Part shown: one piece after another, positions 25,704 to 35,740 of the stretch
Position numbering within the stretch: the stretch's first letter is position 1
Layout: every line of letters starts with the position of its first letter
Source: Leptospiraceae bacterium
GTDB lineage: Bacteria > Spirochaetota > Leptospiria > Leptospirales > Leptospiraceae
Reading direction: 5' to 3'
DNA: 64,000 nt
Assembly (NCBI GenBank): GCA_016708435.1
Contig: JADJFV010000005.1
Span: forward strand, 320,942 to 384,941
Program-made: the position numbers and the translations under genes
The notes under the pieces: generated by a model
Database searches by the model: none
What the model was told of the DNA's origin: nothing
Seen by the model: the letters and a program-made list of their open reading frames with translations, nothing else

Positions 25704-27842
25704 TTATTTGTTCTTTGATTCATATACTCCATTCCAATTTTCATCTGGCGGATTACGGAGATAATTCTCACAGCGATCAATATAAACTCTAGATGCTAGG
25801 TCAGATGATTTGATTCGCAAAGTTTCTTGAAATATTTTTAATGCATCTTGAAAATTTCTATTTCTGTATTGATTCACTGCCTCATTAAACAAGGAATTAA
25901 ATTTTTGCACTTCAAGACTTGCTTCTTCTTTCTCACAAACTAATTCATAAATTTCAATCGCGTTGTGTTTTCCTTTCACTGCAACTAAATCAAGAACTCT
26001 TACTTCTACAAAATCTTTTACGATTGCGTATGTCGGTTCACTGATAATGATTTCTGTCCCATAGTATTTGTTGATACTTTCAAGTCTGCTCGCAAGATTT
26101 ACACTGTCGCCAATGACAGTGTAGTTTAATCTATTCTCGGAGCCCATATTTCCAACGATTACTTCTCCGGTGTGAATTCCAATTCTGTCGGCAAACGGCA
26201 TTTTGCCCATGCGCTCTAATTCTTGATTTGCCAATCTTAATACTCTTTTATGCTCGATAGCAGAAAGGCAGGCTTGTAGTGCATGGTCTTCAATCGGAGT
26301 AGGTGCTCCCCAGAACGCCATGATAGCATCTCCAATGTATTTATCTAATGTCCCGTGGTGATCTGTGATAATCTTACTTGCACTGCCTAGATATTGACTG
26401 AGTTGCTCAACTAACTCTTCTGGACTTAACTTCTCGGAAATAGAAGTAAAGCCTGCTATATCAGAAAAATAGATTGTCATAGATCTACGCTCTCCTTCTA
26501 GAATCGCTTCTTTGTTGAGAGAAATCAATTCACGAACAAGTCCATCGGGAACGTATTTTTTAAAAGAGCGAAGACCCGTGCGCATCTTTGTAAACGACTG
26601 AGCCATATTATCTACTTCATATAAAAAGGAGCTAACCTCTGTATCTGACGTTAAATCGAATTGCTGAATTTTTTTCATTTCATCTGAAAGAAGAGACAAA
26701 GGCTTAGACAGCTTTTGGGAAAATTGAAATTCAAAGGCAACTGCTACAGCAACTAAAATTAAGGACATGAGTAATATGTATTTATTGTTTCGATGCACAA
26801 TATACATGAAATCATTTTCGGGAACAACGATTCCAATTTTCCATTCAATATCATCTTTTCGAAACGAAGTATATTTCGCAATATAATCGATCCCTTTGTA
26901 AGTATATTCTAAGAAATCGATTCCTTCTTTTTGTTGAATATCTTTTTGGGTTTGATAATAATTGAAAGAGCCTGCAATCAGTGGGTTATCCATCTTATCC
27001 GCAGTAATGAGTTGAAGAGTTTTTTTCCCATCGGCAGCGATTTCTTCTTTCATTATTTTTTCTAGCTCATCTTTCTTACCGGACGGAATTGCAACGACTT
27101 GGTTCTTTGAATTGAGTAAAAACGCTTTTCCGTTTTCACCAATTGTCAATGTGTTTAAAAATTCAGACAGCTCTGAAATGCTAATATCAATTCCAATTGC
27201 GCCAATGAATTTTCCAGACTTATCATAAACGGCACGGCTACAGGTAATGCCGGGTTTGCGATCATTGAAGAACACATAGACTTCTGTCCATGCATGATCC
27301 TTTGAAGCGATTGCTTCTGTATACCAGGGACGCGTCTTAGGATTGTAGGCTTCTTCTGCGGGTAAAACTTTATTTGCGAATTGTTCTTTTTCATACCATT
27401 CTTCTTTTTGATGCTCCCAGACTATCTTTGTTTTTTTTCCCTTGCGGATAATCCTTTGTATGCTAAAGCTATGGTCTGGCATTTCTTTTGCCATTATGAA
27501 ATTCCCAAACTCATCTCCATAAAACATGCTTAAGAATTGCGGATTCGTTTGAATAATTCCTTGGAAGTATTTCTCTAACTGCTTTACTTTTTTGATTTTT
27601 ACAATTCCATGCTCTATAAAATTTTCGTTCATATGCATGTTTAAAACTGCTGCATCCAAGTAATGCAATGTCTTATCAATCACGTGCTCTGTCGCCTTGT
27701 CCATCAAACTATCTACAAGGAATTTAACGGAATTTTTACTACCAATGTAAGATACAAAGCTTACTAATCCTCCAAATAAAAGAACTCCGATGGTTGAAAA
27801 AGTGACTATACTGAAACGAACGCTTAACTTAAACTTTGACAT
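25704..27842 (-). CDS. Membrane adenylate cyclase with Cache sensor
   Basis: A 712-residue receptor cyclase. Membrane segment 1 (IVTFSTIGVLLFGGLVSFV), then a periplasmic double-Cache-like region of about 300 residues (RPWYTEAIASKDHAWTEVY, GAIGIDISISELSEFL), membrane segment 2 (YILLMSLILVAVAVAF), a short HAMP-like stretch and a class III cyclase domain (about 440-620). Metal aspartates are in YFSDIAGFT and YIGDAIMAF, with Lys in DKYIGD, Thr in YTVIGDSVN and Arg in NLASRLE: an active adenylate cyclase. A C-terminal TPR-like helix pair follows. The frame opens at 27896, but MSKFKLSVRF at 27842 is a better start before the membrane segment. Confidence 0.9.
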   Translation of the reverse strand: MSKFKLSVRFSIVTFSTIGVLLFGGLVSFVSYIGSKNSVKFLVDSLMDKATEHVIDKTLHYLDAAVLNMHMNENFIEHGIVKIKKVKQLEKYFQGIIQTNPQFLSMFYGDEFGNFIMAKEMPDHSFSIQRIIRKGKKTKIVWEHQKEEWYEKEQFANKVLPAEEAYNPKTRPWYTEAIASKDHAWTEVYVFFNDRKPGITCSRAVYDKSGKFIGAIGIDISISELSEFLNTLTIGENGKAFLLNSKNQVVAIPSGKKDELEKIMKEEIAADGKKTLQLITADKMDNPLIAGSFNYYQTQKDIQQKEGIDFLEYTYKGIDYIAKYTSFRKDDIEWKIGIVVPENDFMYIVHRNNKYILLMSLILVAVAVAFEFQFSQKLSKPLSLLSDEMKKIQQFDLTSDTEVSSFLYEVDNMAQSFTKMRTGLRSFKKYVPDGLVRELISLNKEAILEGERRSMTIYFSDIAGFTSISEKLSPEELVEQLSQYLGSASKIITDHHGTLDKYIGDAIMAFWGAPTPIEDHALQACLSAIEHKRVLRLANQELERMGKMPFADRIGIHTGEVIVGNMGSENRLNYTVIGDSVNLASRLESINKYYGTEIIISEPTYAIVKDFVEVRVLDLVAVKGKHNAIEIYELVCEKEEASLEVQKFNSLFNEAVNQYRNRNFQDALKIFQETLRIKSSDLASRVYIDRCENYLRNPPDENWNGVYESKNK

Positions 27843-27986
27843 GGTAAAAACAAAACCCCTCGTTTTTGTATACTTTAACCTTACTTTTAAGAGCAAGTGA
27901 TTTATTCTTGCTAGTTGTTTTTATTCAAGTTTACTATCTCTCTATTTTCAACTTGCCTATAGGCTTGAAATGATTTTTCTAGACGT

Positions 27987-28610
27987 ATGATTCGGTTTCT
28001 ATTTTTTATTTTCGGTTTCACTGTAGCTTTAAGTAGTTCGCCTGTGCATTTTATTTTTGAAGATGCTGGGGATTTAAAGAAGAGGGTAGGTGCTTGTAGT
28101 GAGTGGGACAAGAAGAAAGGATTTCAATTTAAAGAGAAACATTTTGAAAAGCAAGAATTTGAGAAAACTAGCCAGGAGATTGCACAAGCAGCAAGGACTA
28201 GCGGAAAAGAGAGAGTATCCCAATTAAAATGCATTCTAAATCTAAAACTTTCAGACTCTGATAAGGATACATTGGCGAAGAGCTTTGATTTATACAAAGA
28301 GAATTTCCTAAGCCTCTTAGAATATTACAATCGCTGGATATTTTCCCTGGACAAGACAAATTTGATGACTCCGATGGATAAAAAATACACATCCGAATTG
28401 ATGAAGCTTAAATTTGATTTATATAACCTGCTGCATGACAAAACAAAGGATATGCTTTTTTCAAAGGGAGCCTTAGACAAAGAAGACCTTGAATCATTTG
28501 AAGAGCAAATAACATCCATTTACCTCTCAATTCTGAAAGGTAATTATGAATATTATAATATGATCACACCGGAGCTAAGAAAAGAAATCTTCAAGCGGAT
28601 AACGGACTAA
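27987..28610 (+). CDS. Exported helical protein of unknown function
   Basis: A 207-residue protein with a signal peptide (MIRFLFFIFGFTVALSSS) and a mature part that is almost all helical and charged, with heptad-like stretches (FEKQEFEKTSQEIAQAA, LKFDLYNLLHDKTKDML). I do not recognise the family. It is divergent from the Cache cyclase and overlaps the end of the TPR gene by four bases in convergent orientation. Two cysteines (residues about 38 and 75) could form a disulphide in the periplasm. Confidence 0.65.
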   Translation: MIRFLFFIFGFTVALSSSPVHFIFEDAGDLKKRVGACSEWDKKKGFQFKEKHFEKQEFEKTSQEIAQAARTSGKERVSQLKCILNLKLSDSDKDTLAKSFDLYKENFLSLLEYYNRWIFSLDKTNLMTPMDKKYTSELMKLKFDLYNLLHDKTKDMLFSKGALDKEDLESFEEQITSIYLSILKGNYEYYNMITPELRKEIFKRITD

Positions 28611-29827
28611 AGCCCCTTAGCTACTTCTATTATATCTTTGATTAGTTTGTCCATCTTCTTGGATTTTGGTTTATAGATTAAGTATTGTTTGCCGTGAAAT
28701 TCAATTTTAGACTTTAAATCATTTCTCTCTGTGAGATGTGTTTCTGGATTCGGTATATCTCTTAGCTTTTCAAAGTAGAGGGATATGGCTAAGGTCTGAA
28801 TCTTATAGTCTTGATGACGAATCTTTAATGCCTTTTCCATATTCTCTTGCGCCTTACCAAGATATTCCTCTTGCTTTTTGCGAAGCTCGACTCTCTCGAC
28901 TGCCATCTTTTCTTCTGTATCTATCTTTGGCTGAGAGTCTCTCATCTTTAGAAAGTAAAGAAAATAGGAATAGGAAACTGAATAGAAGGTATCGTAATTA
29001 GATGGACTCATTCTTAAAGCTTCTTTAGATACTTCTAAACAAGTGTCTAAGTCTGTAGTCAGGTTTGTATTCTTATAAGCCTCTGTTTCAAATCGATTCA
29101 GTAGAAATTTCATATAGTCTTGAAAGAATAGATGTTTCTCATGTTGATCGACGAACTTGTCTCGATTGTTCCATGCGATTTTGTATTCGTAGCCAGCGGA
29201 TACATATCCTTCACCGCTTGTTGTGTGAATCTTGCCTAGAGCGTAGTGGGGTTCAGGATAATTCTTATCCATCTTGATTGATCTTTTATAAAAAGAAATT
29301 GCATTGGCAACATCTCCCTTTGCAACAAAATAATCGCCTTGCTTTTTTAGAACGATAGCGTCTTCTAAGCTTTCTGATTCGATAGGCATGGCGACGGTCA
29401 TAACCTTACTTTCGATTAATCGTAAATAGCCTTCTCCTCTGAGTTGTTGACCGAAGAAGGAAGTATTAAAAATGGAAACGACTTTGATTTGACCAACAAC
29501 GTTCCCATCTTTATAGGAAATATGATCCGGATTTTTTTCTATTAAATAAAGAGTTTGTCCTACACGAATTCCCGGATTGTGCAACACTTTTACAGTCAGC
29601 ATATCTGGTCTAAGATCCACACCGATTTGCATTAGGTCTTTGTCGATCTTAGTATTGTCATCAATCATGGACGCTTTGTCTATACTAACAGTCTCTCCGA
29701 TTACGATCATCTTAGAATAATTGCCGGTGCCGGTATCTCTAAATGCATAGACAATCTTGTCTTCTCGACTAACAGAAAACACGGAATAGGAAACAAAAAG
29801 GATTAAAAGGATGGTTAGTTTTTTCAT
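28607..29827 (-). CDS. Exported tetratricopeptide-repeat protein
   Basis: A 406-residue protein with a signal peptide (MKKLTILLILFVSYSVFS), a beta-rich domain to about residue 130, then TPR-like helices: KQGDYFVAKGDVANAISFYK, YPEPHYALGKIHTTSGE, and later SPSNYDTFYSVSYSYFLYFL and YLGKAQENMEKALKI. A second ATG three codons in replaces the ATG at 29836. TPR proteins scaffold periplasmic or envelope complexes; the partner is unknown. No lipobox was seen. Confidence 0.7.
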   Translation of the reverse strand: MKKLTILLILFVSYSVFSVSREDKIVYAFRDTGTGNYSKMIVIGETVSIDKASMIDDNTKIDKDLMQIGVDLRPDMLTVKVLHNPGIRVGQTLYLIEKNPDHISYKDGNVVGQIKVVSIFNTSFFGQQLRGEGYLRLIESKVMTVAMPIESESLEDAIVLKKQGDYFVAKGDVANAISFYKRSIKMDKNYPEPHYALGKIHTTSGEGYVSAGYEYKIAWNNRDKFVDQHEKHLFFQDYMKFLLNRFETEAYKNTNLTTDLDTCLEVSKEALRMSPSNYDTFYSVSYSYFLYFLKMRDSQPKIDTEEKMAVERVELRKKQEEYLGKAQENMEKALKIRHQDYKIQTLAISLYFEKLRDIPNPETHLTERNDLKSKIEFHGKQYLIYKPKSKKMDKLIKDIIEVAKGL

Positions 29828-29909
29828 AGTTTGCATTGGGTTAAACTCTAATTATTATCGGCTTAGGATTTAGCTTGGAACATAATCTTATTTAGGTTTT
29901 TTTTAGTCT

Positions 29910-30323
29910 TTATACAGTGATTCCTGCTTTTAGGAAGAAATCTTTGTATCTCATATCTGTGCCAAGGATATGTTTAATTAGCCAATCATATAAAAAACGG
30001 AGTAGTTCAAGAGAAAACGAACTCTTTCCACTCTTTAGGCGTTTGTAAAAATCATTGACTTGTTCAATCAGAGATTCGTGCTCTTGCTTATGTGTTTCAT
30101 ATTCTGGATACTTATAATGAATCATATTTTTTTCTTCATTACTGAAGTGGTAATGGGTGTAATTAATTATTTTAAGTAGAATTTCTTCCATGACTAGATG
30201 GCTAGATTGCGATTTCACTGCGTCATTTAGGTTGTTTAAGTATTTGATTAGTTCTTTGTGTTCCTCATCAAATTGCCTTACTCCAACACTTAATAGCTTT
30301 TCATCCCATACGATTGTTTCCAT
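29910..30323 (-). CDS. Bacteriohemerythrin
   Basis: A 137-residue four-helix di-iron oxygen-binding protein. Iron-ligand motifs are complete and in order: FDEEHKEL, YTHYHFSNEE, HKQEHESL and HILGTDMRY. Length equals typical single-domain bacteriohemerythrins. GAGGAC lies at the right distance before ATG 30323. The likely role is O2 binding or sensing in the cytoplasm; the next gene upstream is unrelated, so it is probably a single unit. Confidence 0.93.
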   Translation of the reverse strand: METIVWDEKLLSVGVRQFDEEHKELIKYLNNLNDAVKSQSSHLVMEEILLKIINYTHYHFSNEEKNMIHYKYPEYETHKQEHESLIEQVNDFYKRLKSGKSSFSLELLRFLYDWLIKHILGTDMRYKDFFLKAGITV

Positions 30324-30632
30324 TGATCGTGTCCTCTAATACTTAGATTAGAAAAATATATTATCCCCCTTTTGCTTTCAAGTCAAAAAATGATTCAGCG
30401 AGACTTAGTAAAAAGAATTAACCTGAAGTATAAAACGGGAATACAAATTAGTAAAAGTATAAATAAAATGCCTGGTTTCATTCTGGTGATTTTCATAATT
30501 TTTCTCATTCCTTGGTAAACTAAAATGGTTCATTGTGAAGGAGGAAGTTTTTGAGAAGTTTTTAGCAGTATCATTTTTATTTTCAGTCTTATGTTTTGTA
30601 TTTGTTAACACGGAATAGATAAAGCGTCTCTT
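30324..30632. other. Intergenic region, no gene supported
   Basis: AT-rich sequence upstream of the hemerythrin gene and downstream of the hydrolase pair. A short frame at 30405-30611 has low-complexity composition and no ribosome-binding site. No repeat family of this window was seen in it. Confidence 0.5.
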
Positions 30633-31439
30633 TTACTTTAACCTTTGAGCCTCGCGGATAGCTAGGACAATTGATTCAGGCTTTTCCAATGGGACTGCAT
30701 GACCACTATCTACCCAAATCTGTTTAGAGCCAGGATAAAGTCTGGCTATATCTTTTCGTTTTTCATTTGCATCATCTGCTAGCTTGGATTTTTCTTGCAC
30801 TGGTTGAGAAGCACTGAGAACAAACACAGGTTTGTTTTTTATGGTTGGAAGGCTAAGAACCTGTTCCCCTGTTTTAGTAAGTAAATGGAGTTCTTCTTTG
30901 GCTGAATCTGTCAACGAAGCCTTCAGGATTGCTCTAACCCAGAAGGGCTGTTTTTCAAGAGCACCTTCTCCTTCCAACTGCTTTGGATGAGTTGAGTCAA
31001 CGAGTATAAGTGCGCTTACCTCTTCGGGATATTTTCTAGCAAAAAGTTGCATATAGAGTCCACCTAGCGAGTGTCCTACTAGAATGTATGGAGGGTTCAT
31101 ACTTTTACTTCGAAGCAATCCTCTCAACTCATCGACTATTTGAGTGCCATCACGGGGTGTTGCTGCTACATCGCTATTTCCATAACCGGGGCGATTGTAA
31201 ACGAATGTAGTGGTGTCTTTTGTAATTTCTGGTAATACTTTTCCCCACCATTCCATTCTTCCGCCAAGTCCGTTTTCAAAGACAACTGGAATAGAGTAAT
31301 GCTGAGTCAAAGCAAATTCGACTTGTCTATTGTTGATACTTTCCGTGGTTGCATTGGGTAAGGATGCGCAACCAAAGAGAAGCGCAATAGACTGAGTAAA
31401 AACAAAGAAATTAATTCGCACGAAGAAAGTCTTAGGCAC
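30633..31439 (-). CDS. Alpha/beta hydrolase, probable lipoprotein
   Basis: A 268-residue hydrolase with an N-terminal hydrophobic segment and a lipobox-like LLFGC near residue 24. The catalytic elbow is GHSLGG; the acid lies after FVLSAS and the histidine in DSGHAVPLEKPE. Other family marks are VFENGLGGRMEWW and NRPGYGNSD. The start is GTG 31439, overlapping the end of the upstream hydrolase by eight bases, so the two are probably co-translated. Lipid-anchored hydrolases may act on envelope esters; the substrate is unknown. Confidence 0.8.
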   Translation of the reverse strand: MPKTFFVRINFFVFTQSIALLFGCASLPNATTESINNRQVEFALTQHYSIPVVFENGLGGRMEWWGKVLPEITKDTTTFVYNRPGYGNSDVAATPRDGTQIVDELRGLLRSKSMNPPYILVGHSLGGLYMQLFARKYPEEVSALILVDSTHPKQLEGEGALEKQPFWVRAILKASLTDSAKEELHLLTKTGEQVLSLPTIKNKPVFVLSASQPVQEKSKLADDANEKRKDIARLYPGSKQIWVDSGHAVPLEKPESIVLAIREAQRLK

Positions 31440-32295
31440 TTAAAAAATCTTCTACATCTTTGATAAACTTTTCTTTTTCTTCCATCATAGGGATATGACC
31501 GGATTCTTCATACCAGGAGACTTGGAAATTATCATTTCTTTCTAAGAGGGCAACGGTTTGTTCAGGTAATATGAGTTCATCTTTTTTTCCGGAAAGGAGT
31601 AGGGTAGGAACTTCGTAAACATCTACAAGGGGTAATAAGTCCATTCTATCGAGTGATTTCAAAAAAACATTCATTGTCCTTGTGTTTAAATTCTTATAAT
31701 GAGGATGACAGCTTCGAACGAATTCTCTTACTCCTGGAATTTCCATAAAAGTAGAAGGATTCCCGCTTCCTTTGCTATACCAAGTTTCAATTAGTGTAGG
31801 AAAAAACTTTACTACTTCCAAAGTAGAATAGTTAATAAAATCTAGCTTAAAGTCATTTGCAAGCTTTGCCGGATAGAGTAATCCTTTCATAGGACCTGTA
31901 ACTGGAGGACAGATTGCGATAACCTTCTCCACTATTTCTGGAAACAAAGCGGCTATTCCAATTCCTACAAAACCACCGGCGGAGTGACCTATGATTGTTA
32001 CTTTCTTTCCGCTAAAAGCTTTTGCGATCGCTTCTTTTTGAAGCTTAAAAAGAGAATCCTGTGTAAATTCTGAGAATGTATCAGGAACGGTCGCCGGATA
32101 ATGACCTAGTAAATCGAAGGTAACACAGGTTCCATAAGGGTAAAATTCTTCTATGATGAAATTCCAAAAGTATTGGAAAGAACACCATCCATGCAAGAAT
32201 AAAAGAATTCTATCCCCGCCATCATTGTGTTCCTGGTAAGTAAAAGTATATTTGCCTACTGAAACTTCTTTGACTTTCGTTAAACCTTCAATCAT
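31432..32295 (-). CDS. Alpha/beta hydrolase
   Basis: A 287-residue cytoplasmic hydrolase. Oxyanion region LLFLHGWCSFQYFW, nucleophile elbow GHSAGG, acid in LSGKKDELILPEQT and histidine in ESGHIPMMEE. A lid region lies at about 130-210. It is followed by the overlapping hydrolase gene, suggesting a two-enzyme unit, one soluble and one lipid-anchored. No signal peptide. Family resemblance is to esterases or C-C hydrolases, and nothing narrows the substrate. Confidence 0.85.
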   Translation of the reverse strand: MIEGLTKVKEVSVGKYTFTYQEHNDGGDRILLFLHGWCSFQYFWNFIIEEFYPYGTCVTFDLLGHYPATVPDTFSEFTQDSLFKLQKEAIAKAFSGKKVTIIGHSAGGFVGIGIAALFPEIVEKVIAICPPVTGPMKGLLYPAKLANDFKLDFINYSTLEVVKFFPTLIETWYSKGSGNPSTFMEIPGVREFVRSCHPHYKNLNTRTMNVFLKSLDRMDLLPLVDVYEVPTLLLSGKKDELILPEQTVALLERNDNFQVSWYEESGHIPMMEEKEKFIKDVEDFLSA

Positions 32296-32354
32296 AGATT
32301 ACACAACTTTGTTTTCAGTATTTTCTATCTCGCGCTAGGCTGCAATGGTTATTT

Positions 32355-35324
32355 TTAGGCAAGAATCTCGAACTTTTCTTCTTTCTCATCAATATTTATT
32401 AATTTGGAAGAATCAAAATGAATCCCAAGAATAAATCGAAGCTCTTCTAAAGAATTCGGAGATTGCAAATCATCTATTCTTCCAAGAACAGAATAAATTG
32501 TTTGCGGTTCTATTTTACCTTTAACTTTAATTGCCTGCATTTTTTGCGTTTTAAATATAGATTGCACTAATAAATACAAATCCTCTGTAATTAGAATATC
32601 TGTTCCCATCGGTTTGTTTAACGCTTCTAAACGGGAAGCGAGATTGACCGCATCTCCTATGACAGTATATTCTAATCTTTCTTCGGAACCAATCTGACCG
32701 GCGATCACAGGTCCGTAATTAATTCCACATCCTATTTTAATGATTGGTTTTTTATCCGTGCCTCTTCCTACGTTAAATTTTATCAGAGCTTTTCTCATTA
32801 AGATGGCTGAGTTGACTGCATTTTCTGCATTATTTCCATGAGAGAAAGCGGCGCCCCAGGTTGCCATCACTGCATCTCCTATAAATTTATCTACTATTCC
32901 ATCGGTTAGGCTTACGCAATCGACCATTTCAGTCATGTATTCATTTAAAAATTCGACAACTTCTTCTGGTTCGAGTTTTTCCGAAATAGATGTAAAACCC
33001 CGAATATCAGAAAAAAGAATAGCACAATTTTTTCTTTCTCCTCCGAGTTTTAATTCCTGCTTTAAAACTTTCTCAGCGATTTGAGGATTCACAAATTTTC
33101 CCAGTGCCTTTTTAACCTTGTCCCTTTCTATAAGACCAATCACCATTTTATTTAAAGTATCACTTAGTTTACCGATTTCATCACGGGAATGTATTTCAAA
33201 TTGAACATTTAAAAATCCCTTACCTACGAGTTGCGCATTGGAACTGATACTTCTTATATTTTTTACCATCAGAGTAGAAAACAAAAAAGCCATGATCACG
33301 GCACTTATACCGAGGATACTTGAACTATAAATAATCTTTCTAATATCTGAGCGGATTTTAGTTAAACCATCACTTTTATCTACTATAGTTCTTGTGAAAC
33401 CGGCAATATTTGTATGATACTGAGTCATTGCAACGCTTTCAAGTTCATCCTCTGCATTGGTGTAGTGAATGGGAGTGGAATCAAGCTTCCACATTTCTTC
33501 TTCCACTTCGGAGCGGCTTCTTGATAGCACTCCTCCTTCAAAAGGATTTATATACTTTCCATCATGGTAAATTGGATTGATTTTTATTTCTGAATTTGCA
33601 GTGATAATCCATTCTCTGATTGTATTCCATTTTAATTGCATTAGGGTTCTTTCTTTATCCGATTCCAGGTATTCTGAATAGTCTGTAGAATTATTTTTTG
33701 TTCGAAGAATCGCATACTCATAAGTTGCCGCATCTCTCAAATATTGAAAGGAGTCTATTACCTTCAGATCTTTACTATGAGACCAATCCAATATTTTTTT
33801 TTGTATATTAGAAAGTTCACTTTTCGCGTCTTTTAATTCTTCTGATTTTGCAAAAATTTCCTCATTTAATATTTTTGCTTCTTCTTGCTTTGCTTTCGTT
33901 AATTTTATTTTGCTAGCATTCAGTTCTAAAGGTAGTTGAATCATTTTCGTATTGAGTTCTTTTTCTTTAGATTTATAAAACTGAAAGTTGTTAATCTCTT
34001 GATTTTTGTTCGGATGAAATTTGTTTATTAGCTCCTGTCTTTTTTTTAGAAGCTCTCCATACTGTAAATATAGATTAGAGAATTCTTTGTCAAGAGAAGG
34101 TTTTATTGTTTTCTTTTGTCTTAATTCGAGTAAGCGATTTTTTAACTTACTCGATAGAGCCTTAAACTGAAGAGATAATTCATTATCTTCCTTAAAAAAA
34201 TCCTTCCATTTAGATTTCTTAGTTTCGGTTAATATCTGTTTGGCTCTCCATATTATATGAGGTTTTCTTAATATATTGCGAAAGTATATTTCATAGTCTT
34301 TATCATCGACTGAGACTTCTCTCGTAAAAAAATTTGAATCTAAGAATTCTTTTTGCGTTGAATTTTTTATTCTATCTTCCATATCCTTTAGCACTAAAGG
34401 ATGATTTACAATTACCTGACTATTCAATGAATTTGTATCAGCATAAATTCGAGTATCGAAGCCGGGAATCGTATCCGTTGTATTAAAGGATTGAATTCGA
34501 ATGACTTCCGTATTCAATCCCAATTCCCGAATATTATTCTTTTGACTATTATAAAAAAAATGTAATATCTCAGAGTTTAAATTTGCTTTTAAAGTCTGTA
34601 AATGTGATTGTAAAGAGTTTAAATCCTCATAAATTATTTTTGCTTCTTCCTCTATAAGATAATTATTTTTAATAATTTCAGGACTACTTACAGGTTCTCC
34701 GTTTTCATCCTTTTCTTTTTTATTCGCTAATAGAATGACAAGCTCATCATTCTTATCTTCGGTTTTTATTTTTATCTCTTCGATTTTCAATGCTAAATTT
34801 TGAATCTCGGCAAAATGCAGAGGAGTGATCGTAATCCCTTTCTCATCTTTCATCTGCAATCGAACATTTTCTTCCAGGTCTTTTATAATTCTGTCTGTTA
34901 TATATTCTGAATAATAGGTATTATAGACTCTAATATGTTTTATGCTTTGTGTGTTGATTAAATCTTTTTTTATAAGATTTAATTTTCCCAGAACATTTTT
35001 AGTGAACCAGTTTTTCTCTTCCGTATAAACAATTTTCTGTTTAAATTGATCTAGCTCTTTGGTTTTGGATTTTAGACGAAAGCGAAAGTTTTCTATCAAT
35101 AGAAAAGTATTTGAAAGGCTTTCCAAATCCAACACAATTTTTTCAGTGTATCTTCTCAACGGTTGAATTTCCCTATCATAACTTTCCGAGAGAGACTTAT
35201 ATTCATGATTCAAAGTTAAAATGGAAATAATACAAATCAGTACAATCACGAAAAAAGCAGTGAACATGGAAAGCTTTCCCCTGATCCCGGGAATTGGAAA
35301 AAGTAATTTTACCCTGTTTTTCAT
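32355..35324 (-). CDS. Large membrane adenylate cyclase with long helical extracytoplasmic region
   Basis: A 989-residue receptor. Membrane segment 1 is close to the start (LSMFTAFFVIVLICIISIL). Then come about 620 residues rich in Lys, Glu, Leu and Gln that should form long coiled coils (for example KQEEAKILNEEIFAKSEELK). Segment 2 (IIYSSSILGISAVIMAFLF) leads to a HAMP domain (about 685-735) and a class III cyclase domain (about 755-940) with LFSDIRGFT, DKFIGDAVMA, YTVIGDAVN and ASRLEAL, so adenylate cyclase activity is expected. ATG 35324 is chosen over 35375 because GAGG precedes it at the right spacing. The ligand is unknown. Confidence 0.9.
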   Translation of the reverse strand: MKNRVKLLFPIPGIRGKLSMFTAFFVIVLICIISILTLNHEYKSLSESYDREIQPLRRYTEKIVLDLESLSNTFLLIENFRFRLKSKTKELDQFKQKIVYTEEKNWFTKNVLGKLNLIKKDLINTQSIKHIRVYNTYYSEYITDRIIKDLEENVRLQMKDEKGITITPLHFAEIQNLALKIEEIKIKTEDKNDELVILLANKKEKDENGEPVSSPEIIKNNYLIEEEAKIIYEDLNSLQSHLQTLKANLNSEILHFFYNSQKNNIRELGLNTEVIRIQSFNTTDTIPGFDTRIYADTNSLNSQVIVNHPLVLKDMEDRIKNSTQKEFLDSNFFTREVSVDDKDYEIYFRNILRKPHIIWRAKQILTETKKSKWKDFFKEDNELSLQFKALSSKLKNRLLELRQKKTIKPSLDKEFSNLYLQYGELLKKRQELINKFHPNKNQEINNFQFYKSKEKELNTKMIQLPLELNASKIKLTKAKQEEAKILNEEIFAKSEELKDAKSELSNIQKKILDWSHSKDLKVIDSFQYLRDAATYEYAILRTKNNSTDYSEYLESDKERTLMQLKWNTIREWIITANSEIKINPIYHDGKYINPFEGGVLSRSRSEVEEEMWKLDSTPIHYTNAEDELESVAMTQYHTNIAGFTRTIVDKSDGLTKIRSDIRKIIYSSSILGISAVIMAFLFSTLMVKNIRSISSNAQLVGKGFLNVQFEIHSRDEIGKLSDTLNKMVIGLIERDKVKKALGKFVNPQIAEKVLKQELKLGGERKNCAILFSDIRGFTSISEKLEPEEVVEFLNEYMTEMVDCVSLTDGIVDKFIGDAVMATWGAAFSHGNNAENAVNSAILMRKALIKFNVGRGTDKKPIIKIGCGINYGPVIAGQIGSEERLEYTVIGDAVNLASRLEALNKPMGTDILITEDLYLLVQSIFKTQKMQAIKVKGKIEPQTIYSVLGRIDDLQSPNSLEELRFILGIHFDSSKLINIDEKEEKFEILA

Positions 35325-35388
35325 ATAACCTCGTAGGAAACAAAAAATTATACTTCTTCTTTCCCGAAACTTCAAGAATATATTTATA

Positions 35389-35574
35389 ATTAACCATTAT
35401 ATAAAGCGGCTAATTACCTGTAAACCATACGAGTCTATAACGAACGGGTAAATTTCGGTGATTTAAAACATCGGAATTGTATAATTATATACCTTGACTG
35501 CGAATTCGAGTCCATTCTATAACAGTGTATAGAAAGATTTCAATTCAATGATTGATTAACCATTATATAAAGCG
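35389..35574. repeat. 20-bp direct repeats 166 bp apart
   Basis: ATTAACCATTATATAAAGCG is found exactly at 35389-35408 and 35555-35574, upstream of the large cyclase gene. The sequence between has no supported gene. The repeats may bound an inserted segment or be binding sites. Confidence 0.7.
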
Positions 35575-35740
35575 CTATTGCCGATATGGATCGTTTTACC
35601 CAGCACCGGTGCAGCTACGCTTATAGCTACGGTCTAACAGCGGGTAGCCACCCCAACCAAGACCGAACAAACACCGATGAAATAAGCGTAGCTAGACAGA
35701 AGGAGAGTAAACGTAGGCATAAGCATATACATTTCGCAAT
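35575..35740. other. GC-richer island with 12-bp inverted repeat
   Basis: AGCTACGCTTAT at 35613-35624 and its exact complement at 35682-35693 could form a stem with a 57-base loop. The base composition is clearly higher in GC than the flanks. A short open frame spans it (35586-35771), but its residue make-up and lack of a ribosome-binding site argue against a gene. Confidence 0.55.

Noticed and set aside
30405..30611. 68-codon open frame on the minus strand
   Set aside because: Asn/Lys/Thr-rich low-complexity product, no ribosome-binding site, isolated position.
35575..35740. Integron attC site
   Set aside because: An inverted repeat and a GTCTAAC-like box exist, but no matching GTTRRRY box or integrase was found.
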